Assembly: GCA_029934875.1 (NCBI GenBank)
Contig: JAOZLK010000062.1
Coordinates: 2,272 to 12,807 of the forward strand
DNA: 10,536 nt
Reading direction: 5' to 3'
DNA from: Bacteroidales bacterium
Lineage (GTDB): Bacteria > Bacteroidota > Bacteroidia > Bacteroidales > GCA-2748055
Within the stretch, counting starts at the first letter, position 1; every line of letters starts with the position of its first letter. Positions 1 through 6,646 of this stretch are shown here, in pieces. The notes beneath the pieces were generated by a model. It did not search any database. It was given only the letters and a program-made list of their open reading frames with translations, and was not told the origin of the DNA. The position numbers and the translations under genes were made by a program.

Positions 1-1
1 A

Positions 2-493
2 AGTCCCGCCGAGAAGAATCCGGAGCCAGCGGGCGGAAAGCAGATGAAGGTTTGGGTAGCAGGTATTATCTTCCTTTTCTCCTGTGCAGGACTGGCCGTG
101 GGGGCCAACCTGCTGGTTGAACATGCGGCCATCATTGCTGAAGGATTGGGTGTTTCACAGCGGGTAATCTCTATTACCATGGTTGCTGTGGGAACCAGCA
201 TTCCGGAACTGGCCACAAGTGTGATTGCTGCTTTGAAGAAAGAGACTGAAATTGCAGTTGGAAATATTATCGGATCCAACATTATGAATATTCTTTCGGT
301 GCTTGGGTTCACCAGTGTGCTTGGAAATATAAATGTGGATCAGGCGATCTCTCATTTCGACATTCCAGTGATGCTTGGGGTGACCCTGCTTCTCTTGTTG
401 ATTATGGTACCTGCCAAACGGTCGAAAATTGTTCGCTGGGAGGGTGCCTTGATGATTGTTGTCTATCTTCTATATATTTACATGATATTCTAA
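2..493 (+). CDS. Na+/Ca2+ antiporter (CaCA/YrbG family), C-terminal half, cut by window start
   Basis: The reading frame is open to the left edge, so this is the end of a longer inner-membrane cation antiporter that exchanges Ca2+ for Na+. YrbG-type proteins are about 320 residues and roughly 163 are visible. The first 14 or so visible residues are hydrophilic and fit the cytoplasmic loop between the two membrane halves, so the Met at position 44 is probably internal. Counting from that Met, the second alpha-repeat is clear: GTSIPE (50-55), with the ion-binding Glu at 55, then GN (73-74) and GSN (77-79), all within hydrophobic segments. Further membrane segments lie near 107-122 and 133-149, and the protein ends right after the last one. 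The stop is 5 bases before the LolD-like gene, so the two are probably co-transcribed. The family assignment is firm; the exact ion preference is not visible here. Confidence 0.9.
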   Translation, partial: SPAEKNPEPAGGKQMKVWVAGIIFLFSCAGLAVGANLLVEHAAIIAEGLGVSQRVISITMVAVGTSIPELATSVIAALKKETEIAVGNIIGSNIMNILSVLGFTSVLGNINVDQAISHFDIPVMLGVTLLLLLIMVPAKRSKIVRWEGALMIVVYLLYIYMIF

Positions 494-498
494 GCCGT

Positions 499-1149
499 AT
501 GATCACGACCAAGCAAATTAACAAGTCATATGGAAGCCTCCAGGTACTGAAGGGTATTGACCTTGAGATTGCAGAGAATGAAGTTGTCTCCATTGTGGGG
601 CCCTCCGGGGCTGGGAAGACCACCCTTTTACAGATTATTGGGACCCTTGGGAAGCAGGATTCGGGTGTGGTTTCCATAGATGGAATTGAGACCCACACCC
701 TGCAAAAGAACCAGCTGGCCCGATTCCGGAACCGTAACATTGGTTTTGTTTTCCAGTTTCATCAGCTGCTGCCCGAATTCAATGCAGTAGAGAATGTTTG
801 TATTCCGGGTTTCATTGCCCGCAGACCCAGGAAAGAGGTGGAGAACAAGGCAAAGGAGCTGCTCGATTTCCTGGGGCTTTCTCAGCGATTGGATCATAAG
901 CCTGCTGAGCTGTCAGGCGGCGAGCAGCAGAGGGTTGCCGTGGCCCGCGCCCTGATAAATGATCCAGGTGTAATCCTGGCCGATGAGCCTTCGGGGAACC
1001 TTGATTCGGAGAATAAGCAGGAACTTCACAAATTGTTTATCCAACTTCGGAAGGAGTTTGGTAAAACCTTGGTGATTGTTACCCACGACCGCGAACTGGC
1101 AGGTATGGCCGATCGCATCATTACCATGAAAGATGGTCGTATTTTATGA
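499..1149 (+). CDS. lolD: ABC transporter ATP-binding protein, LolD/MacB/FtsE-like
   Basis: This is a 216-residue single-domain ATPase that would power an inner-membrane permease. It has every ABC motif: Walker [10 protein letters not shown] (34-42), Q-loop Gln86, signature LSGGEQQR (138-145), Walker B VILADEP (158-164), D-loop SGNLDS (165-170) and switch His196. The SGNLDS D-loop, the length and the [15 protein letters not shown] stretch fit the LolD/MacB/FtsE group. LolD with LolC/E extracts outer-membrane lipoproteins from the inner membrane, and many Bacteroidota genomes annotate such orphan ATPases as LolD. No permease is adjacent in this window, so the partner must be elsewhere and a MacB-type role cannot be excluded. 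The gene starts 5 bases after the antiporter stop. Its last 6 bases overlap the end of the convergent dehydrogenase gene. Confidence 0.85.
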   Translation: MITTKQINKSYGSLQVLKGIDLEIAENEVVSIVGPSGAGKTTLLQIIGTLGKQDSGVVSIDGIETHTLQKNQLARFRNRNIGFVFQFHQLLPEFNAVENVCIPGFIARRPRKEVENKAKELLDFLGLSQRLDHKPAELSGGEQQRVAVARALINDPGVILADEPSGNLDSENKQELHKLFIQLRKEFGKTLVIVTHDRELAGMADRIITMKDGRIL

Positions 1150-2478
1150 GATAAGGGACTCCTCCTCTACAAAGTAAATACCGTACTCCTTTAATTCTTC
1201 CAGGACCGGATCATAGATGGCCGGAATAATGGGCAACTGAACCCCCGGCTCATTAAACTGACCTGTGAGGATTTGCTTGGCTACCATGGCCAGTGGGAGC
1301 CCTACGGTCATTGACATGGCAGTTTGCTTGCTATCCTTTCCAATGAAGACCATGGTGGAATATCTCTTGAAATGCTGGTCCTTGAGTATGAAGTCAAACT
1401 GGTGCTGCATGACGATCATATCCTTGTCGCCCGGATCAAGTTTCCACTTCTCTTCCAGGATCTTTTGCAGGATGCGGGCGGGAGTGAGTCCGGAAATTCC
1501 TATTCGGGTATTTTCGAAGATGCCCAGCCAGCGTAGCCGGTCCATCATTGCGGACTCTTCATCGACCCCGAGATACAGGGCCAGCTTGGTTTCCACGGGA
1601 ATGTCGGTCCGGTATTTCATGAAGCTGTTGATGAATTCACGGTGAGTCATGTTTTCCGTATCCTCCATCACATAGGTGTTGTCGGTGGCTCCCAGCTGCA
1701 CAAAGATGTCCCATGCTTCGCAGAATCCGGGACGTCGAATGGTTCCCCGGAACATGGTGTCCAGGTTGTGAAGTCCATAGGTCTCACGATAAGTTAAAGA
1801 ATCACGATTTCCATACACTTCAAAGGCTCCCAGTTCGGGTACCTCAATGATTTCTATGCGCCTGAATACTTTGTGGTGCGGGATATATTTGAATTTCCCA
1901 TTGTGAAGGAACCGGGCACCTTCCCCTCCGGCCAGCACAACATTTCTCGGGTTCCAGGTAAACTTATACTGCCAGGGATTATTTTCAAAGCCCGGAGCAA
2001 CCAGTCCCCCGGTACTTGACTCAAAGGCCTTCAGGCAACCTCCTTCCGCCTTAATCTTATCGATCATTTGCATGGCCGACATGTGATCGATGCCGGGATC
2101 CACACCACACTCGTTCATTAGCACGACACCCTTTTTCCTGGCGCTTTCATCCAGTGCCTTAATGGCAGGGGAGAGATAGGATGCGGTCACCATATTCTTC
2201 CCCAGCTCCACGCAGGCTTCTGCCACCAGGTAGTGCATGCGAGCTGGCAGGAGGCTGACCACGATGTCGGCACTTCTGATTTCCAGGCTACGCTGCTCGT
2301 GGTTAAAGACATCGAAGTGGAATGCTTCTCCGGCGGGATGATCCTTAATTCTCTGCCTTGCTAATTCGGGATTGATATCTCCAACACGGATTTTCCAGCC
2401 TCGGTCCGACTGGTCGAGAAAGTATTGTATGAGTGAACCGGAGGATAGACCGGCGCCGAGGACGAGTATGGTTTGCAT
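1144..2478 (-). CDS. Saccharopine dehydrogenase, LYS9-like (saccharopine reductase type)
   Basis: This 444-residue NAD(P)-dependent oxidoreductase matches fungal LYS9 (L-glutamate-forming saccharopine dehydrogenase, about 446 residues) along its whole length. Visible shared features are the Rossmann glycine motif GAGLSSG (8-14), SLLP (75-78), [11 protein letters not shown] (122-132), the GG/AP segment (157-162), NPWQYKFTW (167-175), [30 protein letters not shown] and the C-terminal YGIYF. The known family reaction interconverts saccharopine with aminoadipate semialdehyde and glutamate, in lysine degradation or in the aminoadipate route. No lysine-ketoglutarate reductase partner is visible here. 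The gene is third in the minus-strand series metK-ribE-this gene, with an 81-base gap before it that could hold its own weak promoter. The substrate is inferred; related carboxynorspermidine-type enzymes look less similar. The 3' end overlaps lolD by 6 bases. Confidence 0.85.
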   Translation of the reverse strand: MQTILVLGAGLSSGSLIQYFLDQSDRGWKIRVGDINPELARQRIKDHPAGEAFHFDVFNHEQRSLEIRSADIVVSLLPARMHYLVAEACVELGKNMVTASYLSPAIKALDESARKKGVVLMNECGVDPGIDHMSAMQMIDKIKAEGGCLKAFESSTGGLVAPGFENNPWQYKFTWNPRNVVLAGGEGARFLHNGKFKYIPHHKVFRRIEIIEVPELGAFEVYGNRDSLTYRETYGLHNLDTMFRGTIRRPGFCEAWDIFVQLGATDNTYVMEDTENMTHREFINSFMKYRTDIPVETKLALYLGVDEESAMMDRLRWLGIFENTRIGISGLTPARILQKILEEKWKLDPGDKDMIVMQHQFDFILKDQHFKRYSTMVFIGKDSKQTAMSMTVGLPLAMVAKQILTGQFNEPGVQLPIIPAIYDPVLEELKEYGIYFVEEESLIS

Positions 2479-2496
2479 TAGTTTCTTTTTGAAAAC

Positions 2497-2504
2497 TAAA
2501 GATA
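2497..2504 (-). promoter_or_regulatory. Possible -7 box for the saccharopine dehydrogenase gene
   Basis: The minus strand reads TATCTTTA, seven of eight positions of the Bacteroidota -7 consensus TAnnTTTG, about 18 bases before the start codon at 2478. I see no good -33 TTTG at the usual distance, so this is a weak candidate. The gene may instead be read from the metK promoter. Confidence 0.3.
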
Positions 2505-2559
2505 GTAATCCCGCTTTCCCTGAACAGGAGAAAAGCGCTACTCTATAACATACCGCAAA

Positions 2560-3159
2560 CTATTTTCCCATCTGGGCCTTCAGGATCCTGGCTATGTATT
2601 TTCCAATGATATCAAATTCCAGGTTCACCACACTCCCCGGCACAAACTGGTGAAAGTTGGTCACCTCGTAGGTGAAGGGAATGATGGCCACCTGAAAGCT
2701 GGTATCCTTGGAGTTCACCACAGTCAGGCTTACTCCGTTTACCGATACAGATCCTTTTTCAACCGTGATGTGCTCTTCGCTGCCGGGCTCATATTCGAAG
2801 GTAAAGTACCAGCTGCCATCCGCTTCACTTACCTCTTTGCAGGTGGCAGTCAGGTCCACATGGCCCTGGACCATATGTCCGTCCAACCTCGAATCGAGCC
2901 TGGTGCTGCGTTCCAGGTTTACCTTATCGCCTTTCTTTAGCAGTCCAAGATTCGATTTCAGGAGGGTCTCCCTGATGGCGGTTACGGTATAAGTATCACC
3001 ATCGATATTTACAACAGTCAGGCATACCCCATTGTGGGAGATACTCTGATCGATCTTCAGCTCACTGGTAAATGAGCAACGCATGGTGATGTGCAGGTTA
3101 TCCCGGTCCTTCACCAGCCCCACAAGCGTGGCGGCCTCTTCAACAATTCCTGAAAACAT
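2560..3159 (-). CDS. ribE: Riboflavin synthase (alpha subunit type)
   Basis: This 199-residue enzyme performs the last step of riboflavin synthesis, dismutating two 6,7-dimethyl-8-ribityllumazine molecules into riboflavin and a pyrimidinedione in the cytoplasm. The normal family length is about 195-215. The two lumazine-binding barrels appear as an internal duplication. The N-terminal one starts with MFSGIVEE and has NGVCLTV (43-49). The C-terminal one has KGSVSVNGVSLTV (135-147). SRLDGHMVQGHVD (90-102) at the junction, including His100, and Cys46 correspond to conserved family residues. The start Met at 3159 is required by the MFSGIVE signature. The gene begins 23 bases after the metK stop on the same strand, so it is probably co-transcribed with metK. 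No FMN riboswitch or other rib gene is visible here. The same family is called ribC in some nomenclatures. Confidence 0.95.
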   Translation of the reverse strand: MFSGIVEEAATLVGLVKDRDNLHITMRCSFTSELKIDQSISHNGVCLTVVNIDGDTYTVTAIRETLLKSNLGLLKKGDKVNLERSTRLDSRLDGHMVQGHVDLTATCKEVSEADGSWYFTFEYEPGSEEHITVEKGSVSVNGVSLTVVNSKDTSFQVAIIPFTYEVTNFHQFVPGSVVNLEFDIIGKYIARILKAQMGK

Positions 3160-3182
3160 ATAAGTCTGTCTAACTATTAAGT

Positions 3183-4439
3183 CTAAAGTCCGAAGGCTTT
3201 CTTAAAGGTGTCCACATAGTCCAGTTTCTCCCAGGTAAAGAGTTCTACTTCATGCACCTTGTCATCCCAGTACTGGGATTTGAAGGTTTTTGTTATAGTC
3301 TGGGGCTTACGTCCCATGTGGCCGTAAGAGGCTGTTTCGGAGTAAATTGGATTGCGAAGTTTGAGCTGCTTTTCAATGGCAGCAGGCCTGAGGTCGTAGA
3401 GGGATGTGATTTTTTCAGCAATCTCACCATCACTCATATCCACCTTTGATTTGCCGTAGGTATTTACAAAAACGCCTATGGGTTCAACCACGCCGATGGC
3501 ATAAGACAGCTGTACCAGAACTTCGCTGGTGATCCCGGCGGCTACAATATTTTTTGCAATGTGCCTGGCAGCATAGGCAGCTGAGCGGTCTACTTTTGAG
3601 GGGTCCTTACCGGAGAAGGCACCACCGCCATGGGCACCCTTTCCTCCATAGGTATCCACAATGATTTTACGACCTGTGAGACCGGTATCGCCGTGGGGAC
3701 CCCCAATTACAAATTTTCCTGTGGGATTCACGTGGAGGATGAACTTACCATCAAACAGGGCCTGGATTCTTTCGGGAAGTTGGCTGACTACCCGGGGAAT
3801 CAGGATCTCTCTCATGTCGGTCCGGATCTTCTCAAGCATCCTCTCATCATCGCTGTCAAACTCATCATGCTGGGTTGAAAGTACAATGGTGTGTACCCTT
3901 AGAGGTGTGTCATCGTCGGCATACTCTATGGTAACCTGTGACTTTGAATCGGGACGCAGGTAGGTCATGGTTTTTCCCTCCTTGCGAATGGCAGCCATCT
4001 CGATGAGTAAACGGTGACTCAGATCCAGCGGAAGGGGCATGTAGTCATCGGTTTCGTCGGTGGCATAACCGAACATCATTCCCTGGTCGCCCGCTCCCTG
4101 TTGCATGGGATCTTCCCTGTCAACACCGCGGTTGATGTCCTGGCTCTGCTCATGGATCATGGTTAATACACCACATGAATTGTATTCAAACTGGTATTCA
4201 CTTTTGGTATATCCAATTTTTTTAATGGTGTCGCGGGCCACCTGTTGTGCATCAATGTATGTATTGGTGTGTACCTCGCCCGCCAGAACAACCTGTCCGG
4301 TTGTAACGAGAGTTTCACATGCAACTTTTGATTGTGGGTCGTAAGCCAGAAATGCGTCAAGTAATGCATCGGAAATCTGGTCAGATACTTTATCGGGATG
4401 TCCTTCAGATACCGATTCGGAAGTAAATAAATATGCCAT
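3183..4439 (-). CDS. metK: S-adenosylmethionine synthetase
   Basis: MetK makes S-adenosylmethionine from methionine and ATP, releasing phosphate and pyrophosphate; it works as a cytoplasmic oligomer with Mg2+ and K+. The three domains are intact. The N-terminal segment carries the conserved GHPDK (13-17), the central loop [12 protein letters not shown] (115-126) binds adenine, and the late [10 protein letters not shown] (249-258) and GGGAFSGKD (271-279) motifs form the phosphate-binding loop, followed by KVDRSAAY. At 418 residues it is longer than the 384-residue E. coli enzyme. The extra length is spread between 175 and 230 and over a C-terminal tail that runs FKSQYWDD to the end, as is usual in Bacteroidota. 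The start at 4439 gives the standard [17 protein letters not shown] beginning. The leader of about 115 bases carries a SAM-II-like aptamer, so the gene is probably repressed by its own product. ribE follows 23 bases downstream. Confidence 0.98.
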   Translation of the reverse strand: MAYLFTSESVSEGHPDKVSDQISDALLDAFLAYDPQSKVACETLVTTGQVVLAGEVHTNTYIDAQQVARDTIKKIGYTKSEYQFEYNSCGVLTMIHEQSQDINRGVDREDPMQQGAGDQGMMFGYATDETDDYMPLPLDLSHRLLIEMAAIRKEGKTMTYLRPDSKSQVTIEYADDDTPLRVHTIVLSTQHDEFDSDDERMLEKIRTDMREILIPRVVSQLPERIQALFDGKFILHVNPTGKFVIGGPHGDTGLTGRKIIVDTYGGKGAHGGGAFSGKDPSKVDRSAAYAARHIAKNIVAAGITSEVLVQLSYAIGVVEPIGVFVNTYGKSKVDMSDGEIAEKITSLYDLRPAAIEKQLKLRNPIYSETASYGHMGRKPQTITKTFKSQYWDDKVHEVELFTWEKLDYVDTFKKAFGL

Positions 4440-4472
4440 GCTTATAATGGTTAAAAGTTAAACAAACACAGG

Positions 4473-4557
4473 GATGGAGGGACTGATCGTCTTTGAATCT
4501 CCTGTTTTAGCATTTTTTATTGTGGTTGCAATCAGTCAAATCTCTCCACCGAGATTC
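4473..4557 (-). ncRNA. SAM-II-like riboswitch in the metK leader, with an inserted pairing element
   Basis: Read on the minus strand, the leader shows the SAM-II aptamer core in order. P1 is GUGG (4549-4546) pairing with CCAC (4525-4522). Its loop holds UUUGACUGAUUGCAA (4540-4526). The A-rich joining strand AAUAAAAAAU ends in GCUAAA (from 4511). A pseudoknot strand AUCAGUC (4487-4481) is a perfect 7-base complement of GACUGAU (4537-4531) in the P1 loop. These match the conserved UUUG, UUGCA and GCUAAA blocks I know from alphaproteobacterial metA-type SAM-II RNAs. Unusual here is about 18 bases between GCUAAA and the pseudoknot strand. They contain GAGAUUC (4501-4495), a perfect complement of GAAUCUC (4557-4551) at the 5' end, which gives an outer stem. 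The position, directly before metK, supports SAM sensing. The expression platform is not obvious, because the pseudoknot ends 41 bases before the start codon and there is no clear ribosome-binding site or terminator. Confidence 0.85.
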
Positions 4558-4559
4558 GA

Positions 4560-4590
4560 CAAAGGAAATAAATTTCACTTATGTGACAAA
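4560..4590 (-). promoter_or_regulatory. metK promoter, Bacteroidota type
   Basis: On the minus strand a -33 box TTTG (4590-4587) is followed by a 19-base spacer and TTCCTTTG (4567-4560), one mismatch from the -7 consensus TAnnTTTG. Spacing and boxes fit the Bacteroidota primary sigma factor. Transcription would begin near 4553-4557, at the 5' arm of the riboswitch outer stem, leaving a leader of about 115 bases. The agreement between the predicted start and the aptamer edge is independent support for both. Confidence 0.65.
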
Positions 4591-4618
4591 AAAAAGCAGC
4601 GTATTTAACGCTGCTTTT
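4588..4618 (-). terminator. Rho-independent terminator of the TPR gene
   Basis: A perfect 10-bp hairpin (arms 4609-4618 and 4592-4601, loop of 7) with a GCAGCG core is followed on the minus strand by an uninterrupted run of eight U (4595-4588, partly inside the stem). It lies 23 bases after the TPR stop codon. The U run merges into the -33 box of the metK promoter, so termination of one unit directly adjoins initiation of the next. Confidence 0.85.
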
Positions 4619-4641
4619 GATTTATTTCGTTTTTTCGGAGA

Positions 4642-5619
4642 CTAATCGCATCCGATAGAGCCAATTTTCTTCTCTGCCTTGGTCAGGAATGGCTCTTCCA
4701 CTACCAACTTAAGGACCTCACAGGCCTTATCGTATTCGCTTGTTTTGTCGTATGCACTTCCCAGCTCGAGATTAAGGGCTGAGACCCAAATTGGATCTGT
4801 CTCAGAGGCCAGACCTTTAAGGGCAGCTTCGATGGCCTGGTCGTATTCTGCCTGCTTGTTATAGATGGAGGCCATATAATAATATGCCCTGGCATTTTCA
4901 GGGTTGGCGTTGAGGGCATTTTCACATGCTTCAAACACATATTCGTATTCCGGTTCTTCAGGATCAATGGCTTCATACTCATCTTTTATGATGCCGTTGA
5001 AATAGCCATCCACTGCCTGGTTGATGGTTCCAATGGTCTTGGTGTCGTTCTTGGCCAGGGCCCCTGCTTTGGCAAGCTCAAACTCCTCGAGCATCATGTC
5101 AATCTCATCCTGATCTCTGTAAACCATGCCTTTACCCAGGTGAACCTGGTAAAGGTTTCCGTTCATGGCAAGGGCCTTGTTATAGAAGTCGAGCGATTCA
5201 TTGTAAGCTTTATTTTTATAATTACGCTGACCTTCCCTCATGTAGGATTGCATCAGGTATCTGCTGGCCTTCTTACTGGATTCTTCGTTATTGTTATAGA
5301 GGGTGGCCATTTCAATGGTATTCTCCAGATAGGGAATGGCATTGTCGTACTGCTTTCTTTTGAGGAACATCATGGCCTGCTTATAGTAGCTTGCAGGTAT
5401 AAGTTTCTCGGCACTGGCTTTCATTTCGCTTGCTGAGTCTCCAACTGTCTCGGCAAGAGTCAGTACCTGGTTGAAATGCACCAGTGATGCATCATACTCC
5501 TGGTTGTTGACTTTCTCAACACCGGCATTGAATTCATTAATCACATCCGTCATGGTCTGTGCAGATAGGGCACCTGCGATCAGAATTCCACTTAAAATTG
5601 CTATTGTCCGTAACTTCAT
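4642..5619 (-). CDS. Secreted tetratricopeptide-repeat protein
   Basis: This 325-residue protein starts with a signal peptide: MKLR, a hydrophobic run to residue 18 and a likely cut in LSA|Q after Ala20. It is probably periplasmic, with no lipobox Cys near the cut. The mature part is a helical solenoid of degenerate TPR units, for example YDASLVHFNQVL, KQYDNAIPYLENTI, KAYNESLDFYNKALAM, AYYYMASIYNKQAEYDQAIEAALKGL and LGSAYDKTSEYDKACEVLK. No catalytic domain is attached, so it is probably a protein-binding scaffold; its partner and process are unknown. It ends in IGSIGCD, with a Cys next to the last residue. The gene stands alone between a hairpin upstream and a strong terminator downstream, so it is likely monocistronic. 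Confidence 0.85.
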   Translation of the reverse strand: MKLRTIAILSGILIAGALSAQTMTDVINEFNAGVEKVNNQEYDASLVHFNQVLTLAETVGDSASEMKASAEKLIPASYYKQAMMFLKRKQYDNAIPYLENTIEMATLYNNNEESSKKASRYLMQSYMREGQRNYKNKAYNESLDFYNKALAMNGNLYQVHLGKGMVYRDQDEIDMMLEEFELAKAGALAKNDTKTIGTINQAVDGYFNGIIKDEYEAIDPEEPEYEYVFEACENALNANPENARAYYYMASIYNKQAEYDQAIEAALKGLASETDPIWVSALNLELGSAYDKTSEYDKACEVLKLVVEEPFLTKAEKKIGSIGCD

Positions 5620-5662
5620 AGGGTATTCTCTAGGTTAAAAAATTGAATCGGTAAATATATAA

Positions 5663-5701
5663 ATAATGTAAACAAATACAATGCCAATTTGTTTGCATTA
5701 T
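5663..5701. repeat. 15-bp inverted repeat between gldA and the TPR gene
   Basis: Arms 5663-5677 and 5687-5701 are complementary over 15 positions with one mismatch, which would be a wobble pair in one RNA strand, around a 9-base loop. It begins 22 bases after the gldA stop on the minus strand and could act as a terminator for uspA-gldA, although it is AT-rich and lacks a solid U run. Because it also covers the candidate TPR promoter, a regulator-binding operator is an alternative. Confidence 0.55.
5672..5687 (-). promoter_or_regulatory. Possible sigma-54 (-24/-12) promoter for the TPR gene
   Basis: The minus strand reads TTGGCATTGTATTTGT. Against the sigma-54 consensus TTGGCACGNNNNTTGC it keeps the whole TTGGCA -24 block, the N10 spacing and TTG of the -12 block, but ends GT instead of the near-invariant GC. 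Transcription would begin about 40 bases before the TPR start. The same bases contain TGTATTTG, a one-mismatch -7 box of the housekeeping type, though without a -33 partner at the right distance. rpoN itself is encoded at 8991-10436. Confidence 0.35.
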
Positions 5702-5722
5702 ATTACACAATAAATCAGATTG

Positions 5723-6646
5723 TTAGGCCCGGGTAAGTTCCCTGAAGAGATCCTCAAGGCTCTTTTCTTTCATTGAGAGTGAAAGAATGGTAAGCTCCTG
5801 ACTGACAGCAAAATTGAAAATATCACCCCGGATATCGCTTTTTTCACTGCTTTCAAGCAGGAACTGGTTTCCGGGAAGGGATTTAACATTTTGAATGGAA
5901 GAGAGCTGCTTCCAGATTTCAGGATCGGCAGGAGCATCCAGCTCCACGTGTATGGTCCTGAAGGTTCCGGTGCCTCTTTCTTTCAGGGAATCGGAGCTTT
6001 CATCGGCAAGGATCTTGCCCTGGTCGATAATTATGACCCTGTCGCAAATGGCATCAACTTCCTGTAGAATGTGAGTGGAGAGCAGAACGGTTTTCTGTTT
6101 ACCGATGCTGGAGATCAGGTTCCGTATCTCAAGCAGCTGGTTGGGATCAAGTCCTGTTGTGGGTTCATCCAGGATCAGGATTTCCGGATCGTGAATGAGG
6201 GCCTGGGAGAGCCCTACCCGCTGCCGGTAGCCCTTGGACAGGCTTCCGATCTTTTTATGAGCTTCAACAGTAAGCCCGGTCATTTCTATTACCCGGTCAA
6301 TTTGTTCCTTTCGCCTTTTTCCCCTGAGCTGGTACAGTCCGGCAACATATTCCAGGTACTCCCGGATATACATCTCCAGATAAAGCGGGTTGTTCTCCGG
6401 CAGGTAGCCCAGGATTTTTCGAATGGATTTAAGATGCTCACCGGGCGACATATCACCAATCAGGACCTCTCCTTTGTCAGGTGGAAGCGTACCCGTAATG
6501 ATCTTCATCGTAGTCGACTTTCCAGCTCCGTTTGGACCAATAAAACCAACAATCTCGCCCGTGGAAATGGTGAAAGAGACATCGTTTACAGCGAGCTGAG
6601 AACCGTAGCGTTTCGTGATACCCTTAACTGTAATTTTCTTAGCCAT
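5723..6646 (-). CDS. gldA: ABC transporter ATP-binding protein, GldA-like
   Basis: This 307-residue ATPase belongs to the drug/Na+-efflux (ABC-2) branch and resembles GldA, which works with GldF and GldG in Flavobacterium gliding. Motifs from Met at 6646: Walker A GPNGAGKST (37-45), signature LSKGYRQRVG (136-145), Walker B ILILDEP (156-162), GLD (165-167) and switch His192. The usual Q-loop is YLPEN (82-86), with Glu where many transporters have Gln; this is common in this branch. The regulatory C-terminal region (about 215-307) ends with SLEDLFRELTRA, typical of GldA. I chose the MAKKITVKG start: the frame extends 8 codons upstream to 6670, but that would lengthen the overlap with uspA, and family members start just before this strand. 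The chosen ATG overlaps the uspA stop by 8 bases. No gldF or gldG is nearby, and the role in gliding is an inference; other ABC-2 roles are possible. Confidence 0.8.
   Translation of the reverse strand: MAKKITVKGITKRYGSQLAVNDVSFTISTGEIVGFIGPNGAGKSTTMKIITGTLPPDKGEVLIGDMSPGEHLKSIRKILGYLPENNPLYLEMYIREYLEYVAGLYQLRGKRRKEQIDRVIEMTGLTVEAHKKIGSLSKGYRQRVGLSQALIHDPEILILDEPTTGLDPNQLLEIRNLISSIGKQKTVLLSTHILQEVDAICDRVIIIDQGKILADESSDSLKERGTGTFRTIHVELDAPADPEIWKQLSSIQNVKSLPGNQFLLESSEKSDIRGDIFNFAVSQELTILSLSMKEKSLEDLFRELTRA

Noticed and set aside
2478..2499. Perfect 7-bp inverted repeat (TTAGTTT/AAACTAA) touching the start codon of the saccharopine dehydrogenase gene
   Set aside because: The arms are short, almost all A/T and flank an A/T-rich loop, so the hairpin would be weak. 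The likely transcription start falls inside it, leaving no complete hairpin in that transcript.
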